A stretch of 64,000 nucleotides of DNA, taken from positions 21,529 through 85,528 of the forward strand of contig CAZEFI010000005.1 of NCBI GenBank assembly GCA_964511425.1, read 5' to 3'. This stretch comes from Bin55 sp964511425. Lineage in GTDB: Bacteria > Pseudomonadota > Gammaproteobacteria > Pseudomonadales > Azotimanducaceae. Position 1 is the stretch's first letter; each line of letters begins with the position of its first letter. The notes below the pieces were generated by a model, which was not told where the DNA came from, made no database searches, and saw only the letters and a program-made list of their open reading frames with translations. Positions 26,629 to 35,423 of this stretch are shown piece after piece. The position numbers were made by a program, and so were the translations under genes.

Positions 26629-27323
26629 GCAGATCCAGTTTGATGGTCCAGTCGGTAGCCCACCCCGCGAATTGTTTTGATGACATTCTGCTTGTCGAAC
26701 GGCTTCAAAGCATTGCGCAATCTCAGTACATGAACATCCACAGTCCGCTCATCAATGTACACGCTGCGGCCCCAGACTTGGTCTAAGAGTTGGCTTCGTT
26801 GGAATGCGCGATTGGGATGTCGCATCATGATTTCAAGCAAGCGATATTCGGTCGGGCGCAAGTGTACCGGATTACCTTCTATCGATACTGAATGTGCTAT
26901 GGTATCGAGTTGAATACCATTTAGTTTGATGTTTCCATCTTCAAGTTTGCCAGTGCGTCGGAGGAGGGCGCGAACCCTTGCGACCAACTCACGGGGCGAA
27001 AACGGTTTGGTAATGTAGTCATCAACTCCATAATTAAAGCCTTGAAGTTTGTCGACTTCACCACTTCTGGCTGTCAATATGATGATAGGTAGTTCGCTGG
27101 TTACCTGATCGGAGCGGATTCTTTTTGCAAGTTCGATCCCGCTCATTCCAGGTAGCATCCAGTCGATGATAGCCACGGAAGGAGGAGGACCTTCCAAAAG
27201 TCGGATTGCTTCTTCAGAGTCCGCCGCAGGAAGGACGTTGAACTGTGCTCGATGGAGCGTAAAACGCAACAATTCCCGAATATCTGGTTCGTCTTCAACA
27301 ACGAGAATGGAATTTGATGCCAT
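26625..27323 (-). CDS. phoB: Phosphate regulon response regulator PhoB
   Basis: OmpR-type transcription factor. The receiver domain has LVVEDEPDIREL, the phospho-acceptor Asp in IDWMLPGMSG and the conserved Lys in YITKPFSPREL. The winged-helix domain has LRPTEYRLLEIMMRHPNRAFQRSQLLDQVWG and DERTVDVHVLRLRNAL. The start is taken as ATG at 27323; the preceding GTG at 27326 is equally possible. The context with phoR and pst fixes the identity. Confidence 0.96.
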   Translation of the reverse strand: MASNSILVVEDEPDIRELLRFTLHRAQFNVLPAADSEEAIRLLEGPPPSVAIIDWMLPGMSGIELAKRIRSDQVTSELPIIILTARSGEVDKLQGFNYGVDDYITKPFSPRELVARVRALLRRTGKLEDGNIKLNGIQLDTIAHSVSIEGNPVHLRPTEYRLLEIMMRHPNRAFQRSQLLDQVWGRSVYIDERTVDVHVLRLRNALKPFDKQNVIKTIRGVGYRLDHQTGSA

Positions 27324-27326
27324 CAC

Positions 27327-27767
27327 TGAGATACCAAAGTACTGAAACTAATGTGAAATTAAGCACACAAACTATTAACGTTTAGTTAAATTCCACGTTA
27401 CTTCGTTAAAACTTCTTCTTGATTAGAGTATCATGCAAGTATGCGCACGGGTGTACAAATTACGCAGATGCATGTGCGTTTCAAGCATATTTAATTGAAA
27501 TGTGTTGGAGTGCTAATAAAATGTTGAGCCTGTGTATTATTATGTATCTAAAAGTGGCGGCACAGTTCCGTCATTTTGATATTGATACGTAACACTTACG
27601 GACGTTTTACAGCAGACCTTGGGAGGGATTTCGTTTACTAGGTGTTCAGAGTACATTCGATAATGTTTGTCCCAAAATGGGATTGCAAAGATGGGTGTGC
27701 TTTTGACGCGTCTGGGTACGACACTGTAGACGTTTGTGCAATTAAGGGAAATTGAGTAGGAGTCAAT
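27327..27767. other. Divergent phoB / TonB2-operon intergenic region
   Basis: About 440 bp with no convincing gene. It should contain the phoB promoter (toward lower coordinates) and that of the DUF3450 gene. I looked for a PHO box (two CTGTCAT-like repeats) and did not find a clear one. The palindromic acgcagatgcatgtgcgt at about 27463-27480 may be an operator, but I cannot name a protein for it. Confidence 0.4.
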
Positions 27768-28562
27768 ATGACCCAAGATCTAGGAAAGTTATTGCACCGT
27801 GGGCTACGGTATGTAGCTGTCATTGTTGTAACCGTGGTTTGTGTCGGTCTAGTACCGCAAGCCACGTTAGAGGACGTATTTGAGGAAATAGAGTCGTTAA
27901 ATTTAATCGCTCAGCAGACGCTAGAGACTGTTGATGGATTGAATGAAGATCACATAGACCTTACCCACGAATATCGCAGCACACTCAAGTCGATTGACGG
28001 CCAGAAAGTGCATAACCGAAGTTTAGACCTCCGAATTGCCAAACAAAATGACGCGCTCGAGAAGTTGAGAGAGTCCATCGCGGAGGTCGATTTGATCGAA
28101 TCACAGATCACTCCGTTAATGGCACGCATGGTCGAAGGTTTAGAGCAGCTAGTCGAGTTAGATAAGCCTTTTCTGTTAGAAGTTAGAACGGCTCGAGTCG
28201 AAAATTTGCGAGATATGCTCACGCAATTTAACATAGAAGATTCGGAAAAGTTTTCGCAAGTGTTACGTGCTTATCAAATTGAGAGCGAGTACGGCAGAAC
28301 AATGGACTCCTCTCGACAAGAACTTGAGCTCGAAGACGGCAAGGTTTATAACGTAAATATCTTGCGTGTTGGTAGGATCGCGTTGCTGTACCAGACTCTC
28401 GACGGCAAATACACGGGTTGGTGGAATCCCAATACCAGAAAATGGGAAGGACTTCCTGGAAAATACGCAACTCCGGTTAAAAATGGCATCAAAATGGCGA
28501 ACAAGCAACTCAGTGGTGGACTGTTCGTTGTACCGATTTGGGTACCCGAGGAGGAGAACTAA
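27768..28562 (+). CDS. DUF3450 family periplasmic coiled-coil protein
   Basis: 264 aa with an N-terminal signal or anchor segment (about residues 15-32) followed by a long alpha-helical, coiled-coil-like region (DLRIAKQNDALEKLRESIAEVDLIESQITPLMARMVEGLEQLVELDKPFL). The C-terminal domain has VGRIALLYQTLDGKYTGWWNPNTRKWEGLPGKY. That is the DUF3450 pattern, a family found directly upstream of TolQ/ExbB-like genes in marine gammaproteobacteria. It is likely a periplasmic accessory of the TonB2 complex. It is first in the operon, and the next start lies only two bases after its stop. Confidence 0.85.
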   Translation: MTQDLGKLLHRGLRYVAVIVVTVVCVGLVPQATLEDVFEEIESLNLIAQQTLETVDGLNEDHIDLTHEYRSTLKSIDGQKVHNRSLDLRIAKQNDALEKLRESIAEVDLIESQITPLMARMVEGLEQLVELDKPFLLEVRTARVENLRDMLTQFNIEDSEKFSQVLRAYQIESEYGRTMDSSRQELELEDGKVYNVNILRVGRIALLYQTLDGKYTGWWNPNTRKWEGLPGKYATPVKNGIKMANKQLSGGLFVVPIWVPEEEN

Positions 28563-28564
28563 TC

Positions 28565-30091
28565 ATGCGGAATACTTTAATGAAGTTGACGACTCGAAAG
28601 TCTTTACTGGTAATTGGAGCAATAGCACTTACAACGATTGGTTTCGCTCAAGAAGACGAAGAGGGATCCTCTGAGAGTATCTTGGTTGATGTGGGACTTA
28701 CTGTGCAAGAAGCGCGGACGTTAGATGATTTGCTAGAAAACATTCGTGCGCAACGCGATGTCGAAAACGAAGCGCATGATGCATTGGTCAATGAATTTAC
28801 TACAAGGGTTGCTGACCAACAAAATCGCCTCAGCGATGCCAAAGCAGAATTCGAACGAGAACAAGATCGTACCCAAGAACTAGAAGAAACGATCAGTACC
28901 AATCTCACAAGAATCGCAGAACGTCAAAATGAGTTGGATGAAAAACTGGGTTCACTGCGGGAACTATTCGGTGTTTTGTCTCAAGTCGCCGGTGACACTC
29001 GCGGAACTTTTCTAGCTTCAGTGGTGAGTGGGGAATTACCCGATCGAGACATCTTTCTTAACGATCTAGCGAAAAAGATGGGTACCGCCGTCGAGCTAGC
29101 GACAGTTGACGAAATGAATGAGATGTGGAGCTTGATGTTGCAACACATCATTGAGACTGGTAAAGTTTCTCGTTTCCCAGGAGAAGTCACCAGAAATGAC
29201 GGTGATACTGAAGAAACCGAACTGGTTCGTGTCGGTGCATTCAACATTGTGTCCGAGGACGGATATGTCAGTTACAGTTTAGAGAATCAAACTATTGTCG
29301 ATCTCTCCCGCCAGCCATCAGGAGAATTCACCAACACAGCTAAGAAGTTGCACCGAGCAAGACCTGGTTCAGTGGTGCCTTTTGCAATAGATCCAACACG
29401 TGGCTCTTTATTAGACCTTGAAACTGAGAAGGCAACGTTCGGAGAGATGGTTGGATCTCCGTTCGGCGGAATCGCTAGCGGTAAGTGTTGGCTTCCGTTT
29501 TGTGATGGACAAGGTCAAACAGTTGGTTCGATCATCATCATGGTCGGTATTGTCGGTGTCGTCTTAGCTGTATGGCGCATGATAGTACTGTTTTTGGTAC
29601 GACAACGGGTTGACGCGCAGCGACAAGATTTAGACAATCCGAGAGATGACAATCCGCTTGGAAAATTACTTCAGGTATACCACGAGAATAAAGAGGTGGA
29701 TAGCGAGACCTTGCAGTTGAAGATAGGCGAAGCGATTCTTCACGAAATGCCGGTACTGACGCGAAATATCTCACTCGTTCAGGTGATTTCAGTCGTCGCT
29801 CCCTTGATGGGTCTGTTAGGTACCGTTATCGGGATGATTCAAACCTTCCAAGCAATCACACTCTTTGGTACAGGCGATCCTAAGATCATGGCAAGTGGTA
29901 TTTCTACAGCACTTATGACTACTGTATTGGGTCTGTGTGTTGCAATACCGACGGTATTGCTTCACGCTCTAACTTCACAGTTTAGTCGTTCGGTGATCCA
30001 TGTATTGGATGAACAGTCTGAAGGTCTGATTGCGGAACATGCGGAGTCCAAAGGTACTCCGATACGCGATCCAGCACGAAGCGGAGACTAA
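28565..30091 (+). CDS. TtpC-like MotA/TolQ/ExbB proton-channel protein
   Basis: 508-aa accessory proton-channel protein of a TonB2 system. A signal peptide ends near GFAQ (residue ~29). A periplasmic coiled-coil region follows (QQNRLSDAKAEFEREQDRTQELEETIS), then a membrane helix (VGSIIIMVGIVGVVLAVWRMIVLFLV). The C-terminal MotA_ExbB domain has VVAPLMGLLGTVIGMIQTFQAI and GISTALMTTVLGLCVAIPTVL. I chose the ATG at 28565 with AGGAGGAG upstream. The architecture matches Vibrio TtpC. Confidence 0.88.
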   Translation: MRNTLMKLTTRKSLLVIGAIALTTIGFAQEDEEGSSESILVDVGLTVQEARTLDDLLENIRAQRDVENEAHDALVNEFTTRVADQQNRLSDAKAEFEREQDRTQELEETISTNLTRIAERQNELDEKLGSLRELFGVLSQVAGDTRGTFLASVVSGELPDRDIFLNDLAKKMGTAVELATVDEMNEMWSLMLQHIIETGKVSRFPGEVTRNDGDTEETELVRVGAFNIVSEDGYVSYSLENQTIVDLSRQPSGEFTNTAKKLHRARPGSVVPFAIDPTRGSLLDLETEKATFGEMVGSPFGGIASGKCWLPFCDGQGQTVGSIIIMVGIVGVVLAVWRMIVLFLVRQRVDAQRQDLDNPRDDNPLGKLLQVYHENKEVDSETLQLKIGEAILHEMPVLTRNISLVQVISVVAPLMGLLGTVIGMIQTFQAITLFGTGDPKIMASGISTALMTTVLGLCVAIPTVLLHALTSQFSRSVIHVLDEQSEGLIAEHAESKGTPIRDPARSGD

Positions 30092-30102
30092 GGGGAAAAG
30101 GC

Positions 30103-30615
30103 ATGGATATATTCCTGCTCATTTCTAGATTCTTTGAACAAGGAGGAGATGTTCTCTACCTGATCGCGGCGACCACTTTTCTAATGTGGATGCTGATCTT
30201 CGAACGAGTGTTTTATTTCTTCTTTGAACACAAGAAAGTCGTGACAGAAGTCGTACACCGTTGGGAGTCTCGTGAGGAACGTCAAAGTTGGTCGGCACAT
30301 GCAGTTCGTACGGCTCTGCTATCTCAAGCGCAATCCAGAATACGTGGGAGTATGCCGATCATTCTTACCTGCATTACGCTTTGTCCGTTATTGGGTCTAC
30401 TCGGAACGGTGACTGGGATGATTCAGGTGTTTGACGCGATGGCTACACAAGGTGGAAACGCACGTTCAATGGCCGCCGGCGTTTCGGCGGCCACCATTCC
30501 GACTATGTCAGGGATGGTCGCTTCACTTTCTGGAATACTAGGTTCGACTTTCCTCAAACGGGGTATTAATCACCAATCGGAGCTACTTAACGACGCGCTC
30601 ACGATGGAACACTAA
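30103..30615 (+). CDS. exbB2: ExbB2 biopolymer transport protein
   Basis: 170-aa inner-membrane proton-channel subunit. An N-terminal helix (VLYLIAATTFLMWMLIFERVFYFF) is followed by the TolQ/ExbB core with ITLCPLLGLLGTVTGMIQVFDAMA and GVSAATIPTMSGMVASLSGI. The short length is typical of ExbB2. It is tightly packed 11 bp after the TtpC-like gene and 12 bp before exbD2. With ExbD2 it harvests proton motive force for TonB2. Confidence 0.92.
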   Translation: MDIFLLISRFFEQGGDVLYLIAATTFLMWMLIFERVFYFFFEHKKVVTEVVHRWESREERQSWSAHAVRTALLSQAQSRIRGSMPIILTCITLCPLLGLLGTVTGMIQVFDAMATQGGNARSMAAGVSAATIPTMSGMVASLSGILGSTFLKRGINHQSELLNDALTMEH

Positions 30616-30627
30616 ATAGGAATCGAT

Positions 30628-31032
30628 ATGGCACTAGGTAAACAACGAAGCAATACTGACGATGACAGTGATATTAATCTGACACCGATGTTGGATGTGG
30701 TGTTCATCATGTTGATCTTTTTTATCGTGACTGCGACATTTATCAAACAGCCCGGTATGGATGTTCTAAGGCCAGACGCATTGTCGGCGCGCTCGAAACC
30801 GCTTGTGAGTGTTCTTATTGCAATTGGTCAAAATGGCGACGTTTGGATCGATAAGAAACAAGTCGAACTAGACAATGTGCGAGCACAGATTGAACGATTG
30901 CATGCAGAAAACCCAAAAGGTGGAATTGTGATACAAGCAGATCGACAAGCGAAAAATAAAGTTCTTCGTGCCGTATTGGAAGCTGCACGAGATGCCAAAG
31001 TGGGGGATGTCGCTCTAGCGACAGAAAACTGA
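30628..31032 (+). CDS. exbD2: ExbD2 biopolymer transport protein
   Basis: 134-aa protein with a cytoplasmic N-terminus, one membrane helix and a periplasmic domain. The key motif DSDINLTPMLDVVFIMLIFFIVTATF holds the conserved membrane Asp (LDVVF) that carries protons. The C-terminal half (VSVLIAIGQNGDVWIDKKQVELDNV...VIQADRQAKNKVLRAVLEAARDAKVGDVALATE) is the ExbD/TolR periplasmic fold. It forms an operon with exbB2. Confidence 0.95.
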   Translation: MALGKQRSNTDDDSDINLTPMLDVVFIMLIFFIVTATFIKQPGMDVLRPDALSARSKPLVSVLIAIGQNGDVWIDKKQVELDNVRAQIERLHAENPKGGIVIQADRQAKNKVLRAVLEAARDAKVGDVALATEN

Positions 31033-31491
31033 CAGTACTATCCTTGCTCGTGTGCAAATGGTATGGTAAAGAACTAGTCTTCGACTTACAACATTCGGAT
31101 TGCTTAGTAAGTAGTGTGACAGATACACATTACTTGACAAAGGCTAAATAGAGGTATCACTGTATATTAAATCAGTATAAAGCTGTTGCATCGGTGCATT
31201 CCGACGTCAAGAGACGTGCGCGTCAACGATTTCTAAGACCCGCTAATCACTAGATTCCTACTTTGTCAATAAATGCATGTACCCCGCAAAATTCATAGCG
31301 GTGCAGTTTAATGCAAAATAAATTTTCAGACAACCAAAAGTGAGTAAAATTAATTTTAGCACTTTGAAGAGAAACTAGTGTTCTGGATTTGTTTTCCCGG
31401 AAACGTTAGCGGTCTCAAGGGCTCAAGTGGTACGTGGTTTAGACCTCATACTGCTACGATTTCAAATATTGAACATTTAGGAGAGTAAATT
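31033..31491. other. 459-bp gap between exbD2 and tonB2
   Basis: No gene is visible. In related clusters exbD2 and tonB2 are usually close together, so a gap this long suggests a separate promoter for tonB2. A TTGACA at about 31134 resembles a -35 box but I found no well-spaced -10. The stretch is AT-rich near 31280-31370. A clear AGGAG precedes the tonB2 ATG. Confidence 0.4.
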
Positions 31492-32115
31492 ATGCTACCG
31501 ACCTATGTGAGATACGGCATCGCCGTTGTTGCAGGTGCAATTGCGGCTGTCATCTTGTTGTACATTATGCAAGCAGTGATATCAACCGATAAAAACCCGT
31601 TGAACGAAGCCCCAAAAATTCGGATTCTGGAATTTGTGCGATTGATGGAAGATGTTCCGCCAGAAATGATGAAACCAGAATTTGACGAACCCCCGCCACC
31701 TGATGAAATGCCTCCCGATTTACCGGATATCCAGTTTACTAGCGAAGGGATTGGTTCAAATGTCATCGACATCTCCACGAACGCAAATATTGATGTTGAT
31801 CTTGGAGGTTTCAACATGGATTGGGATCACGACGGTGAGTACCTTCCATTGAACAAGGTTCTTCCAGACTATCCGACACGAGCGTTACAACGAGGGATAG
31901 AAGGATATGTAATTGTGAAGTTTACAGTTACTGCAGAGGGGACTGTAGAGAACCCAGTGGTTGTCGAATCGAAACCACCCAGTATTTTTGACCGCTCTGC
32001 AATTCGAGCAGCTTTAAAGTTTAAATACAAGCCAAAGGTCGTTAACGGTGAGCCGGTTCCGGTTGATGGAGTGTTGAACAGGATTAGATTTGAAATCGCT
32101 GAACAGGGTCGATAA
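31492..32115 (+). CDS. tonB2: TonB2 energy-transducing protein
   Basis: 207-aa TonB with one N-terminal membrane helix (about residues 8-28), a short Pro-rich spacer (FDEPPPPDEMPPDLPDIQ) and the C-terminal TonB domain (NKVLPDYPTRALQRGIEGYVIVKFTVTAEGTVENPVVVESKPPSIFDRSAIRAALKFKYKPK). The short spacer is typical of TonB2. It transmits ExbB2/ExbD2 energy to outer-membrane receptors such as the one at 16.9-18.6 kb. Confidence 0.93.
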   Translation: MLPTYVRYGIAVVAGAIAAVILLYIMQAVISTDKNPLNEAPKIRILEFVRLMEDVPPEMMKPEFDEPPPPDEMPPDLPDIQFTSEGIGSNVIDISTNANIDVDLGGFNMDWDHDGEYLPLNKVLPDYPTRALQRGIEGYVIVKFTVTAEGTVENPVVVESKPPSIFDRSAIRAALKFKYKPKVVNGEPVPVDGVLNRIRFEIAEQGR

Positions 32116-32298
32116 TTCTCGATGATTCAGCGATGTTTGGAGCGCGCAGGATATTCGACATGTCTCATCAATTGACTTCCAATCCGTCGCTTGTAGTCTG
32201 GTACATATAAAAGGGTTTAAGCTACTCTTTCTCTCTTAAAGTAGTAGGTGAGAAACACAAAGCCTTTATTTAATTTGTTGATGACCTAAGACGCGCTC

Positions 32299-33006
32299 GT
32301 GCTTCAAGTTGCGAAATACTTCCGTTGGTCGTGTTGTTTCGTAGTTTGTTGGTCAGTGTGTCTAACTGATTCCTCTTCGAACGAATTGCTTGCTGAAGAC
32401 TCGCGGCCCTCAGATGAGACTTGGGAACGTGAAATTGATCACGACGCTAATGCTGCTCGACCTTCGAAACACATCACCAAGTTCAATATTAATACGATTG
32501 AATCTTTAGCAGATGTGAAAGATTTGATAGCGAGAGATGAGTTGGATCTAGCTGCGGAGAAATTGGACGAGATGTGGTCACGGGAAGCGGATTTTACTGC
32601 TTCGGAAAAAGCAGAAATCAAGTACATGTACGCCCATGTCGCTCACACGCAGGGGAGTCATGAATTACTTGTCGATTCGCTTGAGAACGTGCTTAATTTT
32701 CGTGAAAATATATCATATGCTAGGGAACAAGAAATATTGTTGAGGTTATCAAAACTTTATTTCTCCCAAAAGAAGTATGAAAAGGCCCACGAGCGACTGA
32801 AAGCATGGTTGAAGATAAATGACCAGCCTTTGGCGCACGACTTAGTGTATGCGGGAAGGTTGTTTGCACAGGTTCGAGATTTCTCGAAAGCAAAACAATT
32901 TTTGCAACAAGCTATTACACAACAGCTCGAAGGGGGTAAAGAAGTGGACACAAAGTGGTCTGAGTTGCTCGAGTTTGTCGAAAGTCGAATGCACACGAGC
33001 GACTAA
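32299..33006 (+). CDS. TPR-repeat protein of the TonB2 cluster
   Basis: 235-aa protein with an N-terminal hydrophobic segment (YFRWSCCFVVCWSVCLT), probably a signal or lipoprotein-like leader, and helical repeats resembling TPRs (LARDELDLAAEKLDEMW..., LRLSKLYFSQKKYEKAHERLKAWLKI, VYAGRLFAQVRDFSKAKQFLQQAI). The start is GTG at 32299 with a weak Shine-Dalgarno. TPR genes follow TonB2 operons in vibrios and relatives. It may support complex assembly. It resembles the N-terminal half of the next gene. Confidence 0.72.
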   Translation: MLQVAKYFRWSCCFVVCWSVCLTDSSSNELLAEDSRPSDETWEREIDHDANAARPSKHITKFNINTIESLADVKDLIARDELDLAAEKLDEMWSREADFTASEKAEIKYMYAHVAHTQGSHELLVDSLENVLNFRENISYAREQEILLRLSKLYFSQKKYEKAHERLKAWLKINDQPLAHDLVYAGRLFAQVRDFSKAKQFLQQAITQQLEGGKEVDTKWSELLEFVESRMHTSD

Positions 33007-33052
33007 ATGTATTACAAATTGACACGAACCAAAATCAGACATTGAGGGATAT

Positions 33053-34570
33053 ATGATTCGATCAGTTCAGTTTTCTATTGCACTTGTAGCAGTACTTTTT
33101 CTAGGAGATCTCGTATCTAAACTCGATTTGGGTGATACGAACTCGACTGGGTTCTTCTTTGGGTCAGCTAATGCACAATCAGAAGAAGAAGAAAAGCCTG
33201 AAGATCCAAGACCTGAAAGAAAACCCAAGCCGCTTACTATCGATTTTTTCCAACAAATGGAAAAGTTCACAAAAGCTTATGACGAAGAAGAAGACATTGA
33301 AAAGGCCCGAGAATTACTTGATCGGATGTTAGATCGTGCTCGCCGTTGGAACGATGCCGAACTGGCAGTATTGCATCAGCGGTACGCGCGGGTCGGCTTT
33401 GATGTCGAACAAATGGACCTAGTGATTAAACACCTGGAGAAGATGCTCGATTACCGAGACAACATGATCTATGCCGTTGAAGAAATGACTCTGTTTCAAT
33501 TAGCTCAAGTTCATTCCAGAGAAGAGGATTATGACACCTCGCTAGACTACATCCAACGATGGTTGGACTTGAAACTAGATTGGGAAGAGGACGGTAGAGC
33601 TTACAAGTTTATAGCGGCCGTGTACGCATATAAAGAAGATTATGCGCAATCCGTACATTGGATGAAGCGAGCAATCCAAAAGGAACAAGAGAAAGAAAGA
33701 GATATTCAAGAAGATTGGTGGCGAATTCTGCTGCAAGGGTATTTGAGCTTAGCTTCGGAGGCTGAAGAGGGATCTGAATCGCACCTCAACCACCTAGGTG
33801 ACGCATTGGACTTGACACGATTTCTGCTCATCGAATACATGGAAAAGCTCGAATACTGGAACATTGTCAGCCAAATCTATATTCAACGGTCATCGGCTTT
33901 GGAGGTTTCTGGAAATTATGGTGACGCCGAAGTAGATCAGAACTTGAAAAACGGCGGGTATACCATCGAAGGCGCGTATCATTTGGATTTAGTGACGGCT
34001 CAATCGGATTTTTTACGATTAGTCAGAAGCGTCGCAAGTCAAGGCGCATTTACCAGAGCGGCGTGGATGCTGCAAGAAGGTTTTGACTTAGAAATCGTAG
34101 AGCGCGACTTTGATAATCTGAAACGTCTGGGGCAATATCTACAGCGCAGTGTTGAAAACGAGAAAGCTGTTGTTGCATATAAGGAAGCAGTAGCTTTAAA
34201 GAACGATGCCAATGTTTTGTATTTAATTGCGACAATTCACCAAAGCTTAGAAGAGTTCGCCGAGTGTGCGTCATTCGCAGAGCAAGCATTAAATGCTACC
34301 GAAGGAGAACTAACACAGCCTCACCAGGTAAAGTTTTTCAAGGGGTTGTGTGAGTTTTTAGACGGTCAACTTGGAGCTGCTGAGGAAACCTATTCAGACC
34401 TTCGCGAAGATATCGGTGAGAATCCGGAGGAAGCACCTCTTCGCACTCTATTGAGTAGTATTGAGAATTACGAAAAGTTTATCGAAAACGAACGAGGCCG
34501 AATCCAATACGAAAACAATGTCGAGCAAGCTTGGAAAGAATACAACGAAGAAAAAGCCCTTGCGAGATAA
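33053..34570 (+). CDS. Large TPR-repeat protein of the TonB2 cluster
   Basis: 505-aa exported protein. A signal peptide covers about residues 1-25. A charged Glu/Pro/Lys-rich linker follows (SEEEEKPEDPRPERKPKP), then many helical hairpin repeats of TPR type (AVLHQRYARVGFDVEQMDLVIKHLEKML, FQLAQVHSREEDYDTSLDYIQRWLDL, KFIAAVYAYKEDYAQSVHWMKRAI, LYLIATIHQSLEEFAECASFAEQAL). It is separated from the previous TPR gene by 46 bp and is probably the last gene of the TonB2 operon. It may be a periplasmic partner; function unproven. Confidence 0.78.
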   Translation: MIRSVQFSIALVAVLFLGDLVSKLDLGDTNSTGFFFGSANAQSEEEEKPEDPRPERKPKPLTIDFFQQMEKFTKAYDEEEDIEKARELLDRMLDRARRWNDAELAVLHQRYARVGFDVEQMDLVIKHLEKMLDYRDNMIYAVEEMTLFQLAQVHSREEDYDTSLDYIQRWLDLKLDWEEDGRAYKFIAAVYAYKEDYAQSVHWMKRAIQKEQEKERDIQEDWWRILLQGYLSLASEAEEGSESHLNHLGDALDLTRFLLIEYMEKLEYWNIVSQIYIQRSSALEVSGNYGDAEVDQNLKNGGYTIEGAYHLDLVTAQSDFLRLVRSVASQGAFTRAAWMLQEGFDLEIVERDFDNLKRLGQYLQRSVENEKAVVAYKEAVALKNDANVLYLIATIHQSLEEFAECASFAEQALNATEGELTQPHQVKFFKGLCEFLDGQLGAAEETYSDLREDIGENPEEAPLRTLLSSIENYEKFIENERGRIQYENNVEQAWKEYNEEKALAR

Positions 34571-34780
34571 ATTTTCGATTCGCTTGAATTTCGGGAAGGT
34601 ACCGTTTTCCGATATTAGCACCTAACGGAATTCTGTCGGTTAAGTTACCTACTCAGAGTTCGATTTCGGTCTATCGTATATATGATCTCGGAACGATGGG
34701 TCGACAGAATGTCGTAGACTTCTCGCGACTATTGAGTCATTACCACCGATCCGTCGTGTCGATTTGGTCGGCAATTTCAA

Positions 34781-35410
34781 ATGTTTAGTGGAATCGTTGC
34801 CGGCAAGTATAGAGTTGACTCGTTAACAAAGATCCAAAACGGTCTAGGTCAGCGGTTAGATATTGATTTAAACGATCTCACTTCAGGTCTAAAAATTGGT
34901 AGCTCTGTCGCAGTGAACGGAGTATGTTTGACGGTGGTGTCGATTAACGAGGCAACCGTTGGATTCGATGTTGTTCCAGCAACTCTAAGACAAACTAATC
35001 TTCGGTTTTTGACGCCAGGCAGTCAGGTCAACGTAGAGCGAGCGTTACGATTCGGTGATGAAATTGGAGGACATCTTTTGTCAGGACACATTGCTGACAT
35101 CGCCGAAGTTGTGCAGATGCATCGCACACCAGAAGAGTGTAGTATTGAATTTTGCGTTCCTAAGGTGTGGCGAAAATATTTTCACACCAAAGGATTTGTA
35201 GCATTGGACGGCGTCAGTCTTACCTTAGCTTCCTTCGATCATGAGACCGGCATTGGATGTGTTCATTTGATACCAGAAACCCTCAATCGTACTACTCTCA
35301 ATAGCGTCGTGGTGGATTCGCTGTTGAATTTCGAAGTAGACCCCACCACACTCGCAGTCGTGGACACGGTTGCGCGGCAATTTCACACCATGTACCCGTC
35401 CCGGGATTGA
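34781..35410 (+). CDS. ribE: Riboflavin synthase alpha chain
   Basis: Dismutates two 6,7-dimethyl-8-ribityllumazine molecules to riboflavin. It starts with the diagnostic MFSGIV and has two lumazine-binding repeats, each with a VNGVCLTV / LDGVSLTL-type motif. GDEIGGHLLSGHI between them is also conserved. It is 209 aa. It stands apart from other rib genes. I searched its 5' region for an FMN riboswitch and saw none. pyrF begins 13 bp downstream. Confidence 0.95.
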   Translation: MFSGIVAGKYRVDSLTKIQNGLGQRLDIDLNDLTSGLKIGSSVAVNGVCLTVVSINEATVGFDVVPATLRQTNLRFLTPGSQVNVERALRFGDEIGGHLLSGHIADIAEVVQMHRTPEECSIEFCVPKVWRKYFHTKGFVALDGVSLTLASFDHETGIGCVHLIPETLNRTTLNSVVVDSLLNFEVDPTTLAVVDTVARQFHTMYPSRD

Positions 35411-35423
35411 CCTATGACAAGAG

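Noticed and set aside
27327..27420. PHO box before phoB
   Set aside because: I searched for paired CTGTCAT-like repeats on both strands and found no convincing match.
34571..34780. FMN riboswitch before ribE
   Set aside because: None of the conserved RFN-element blocks could be found.
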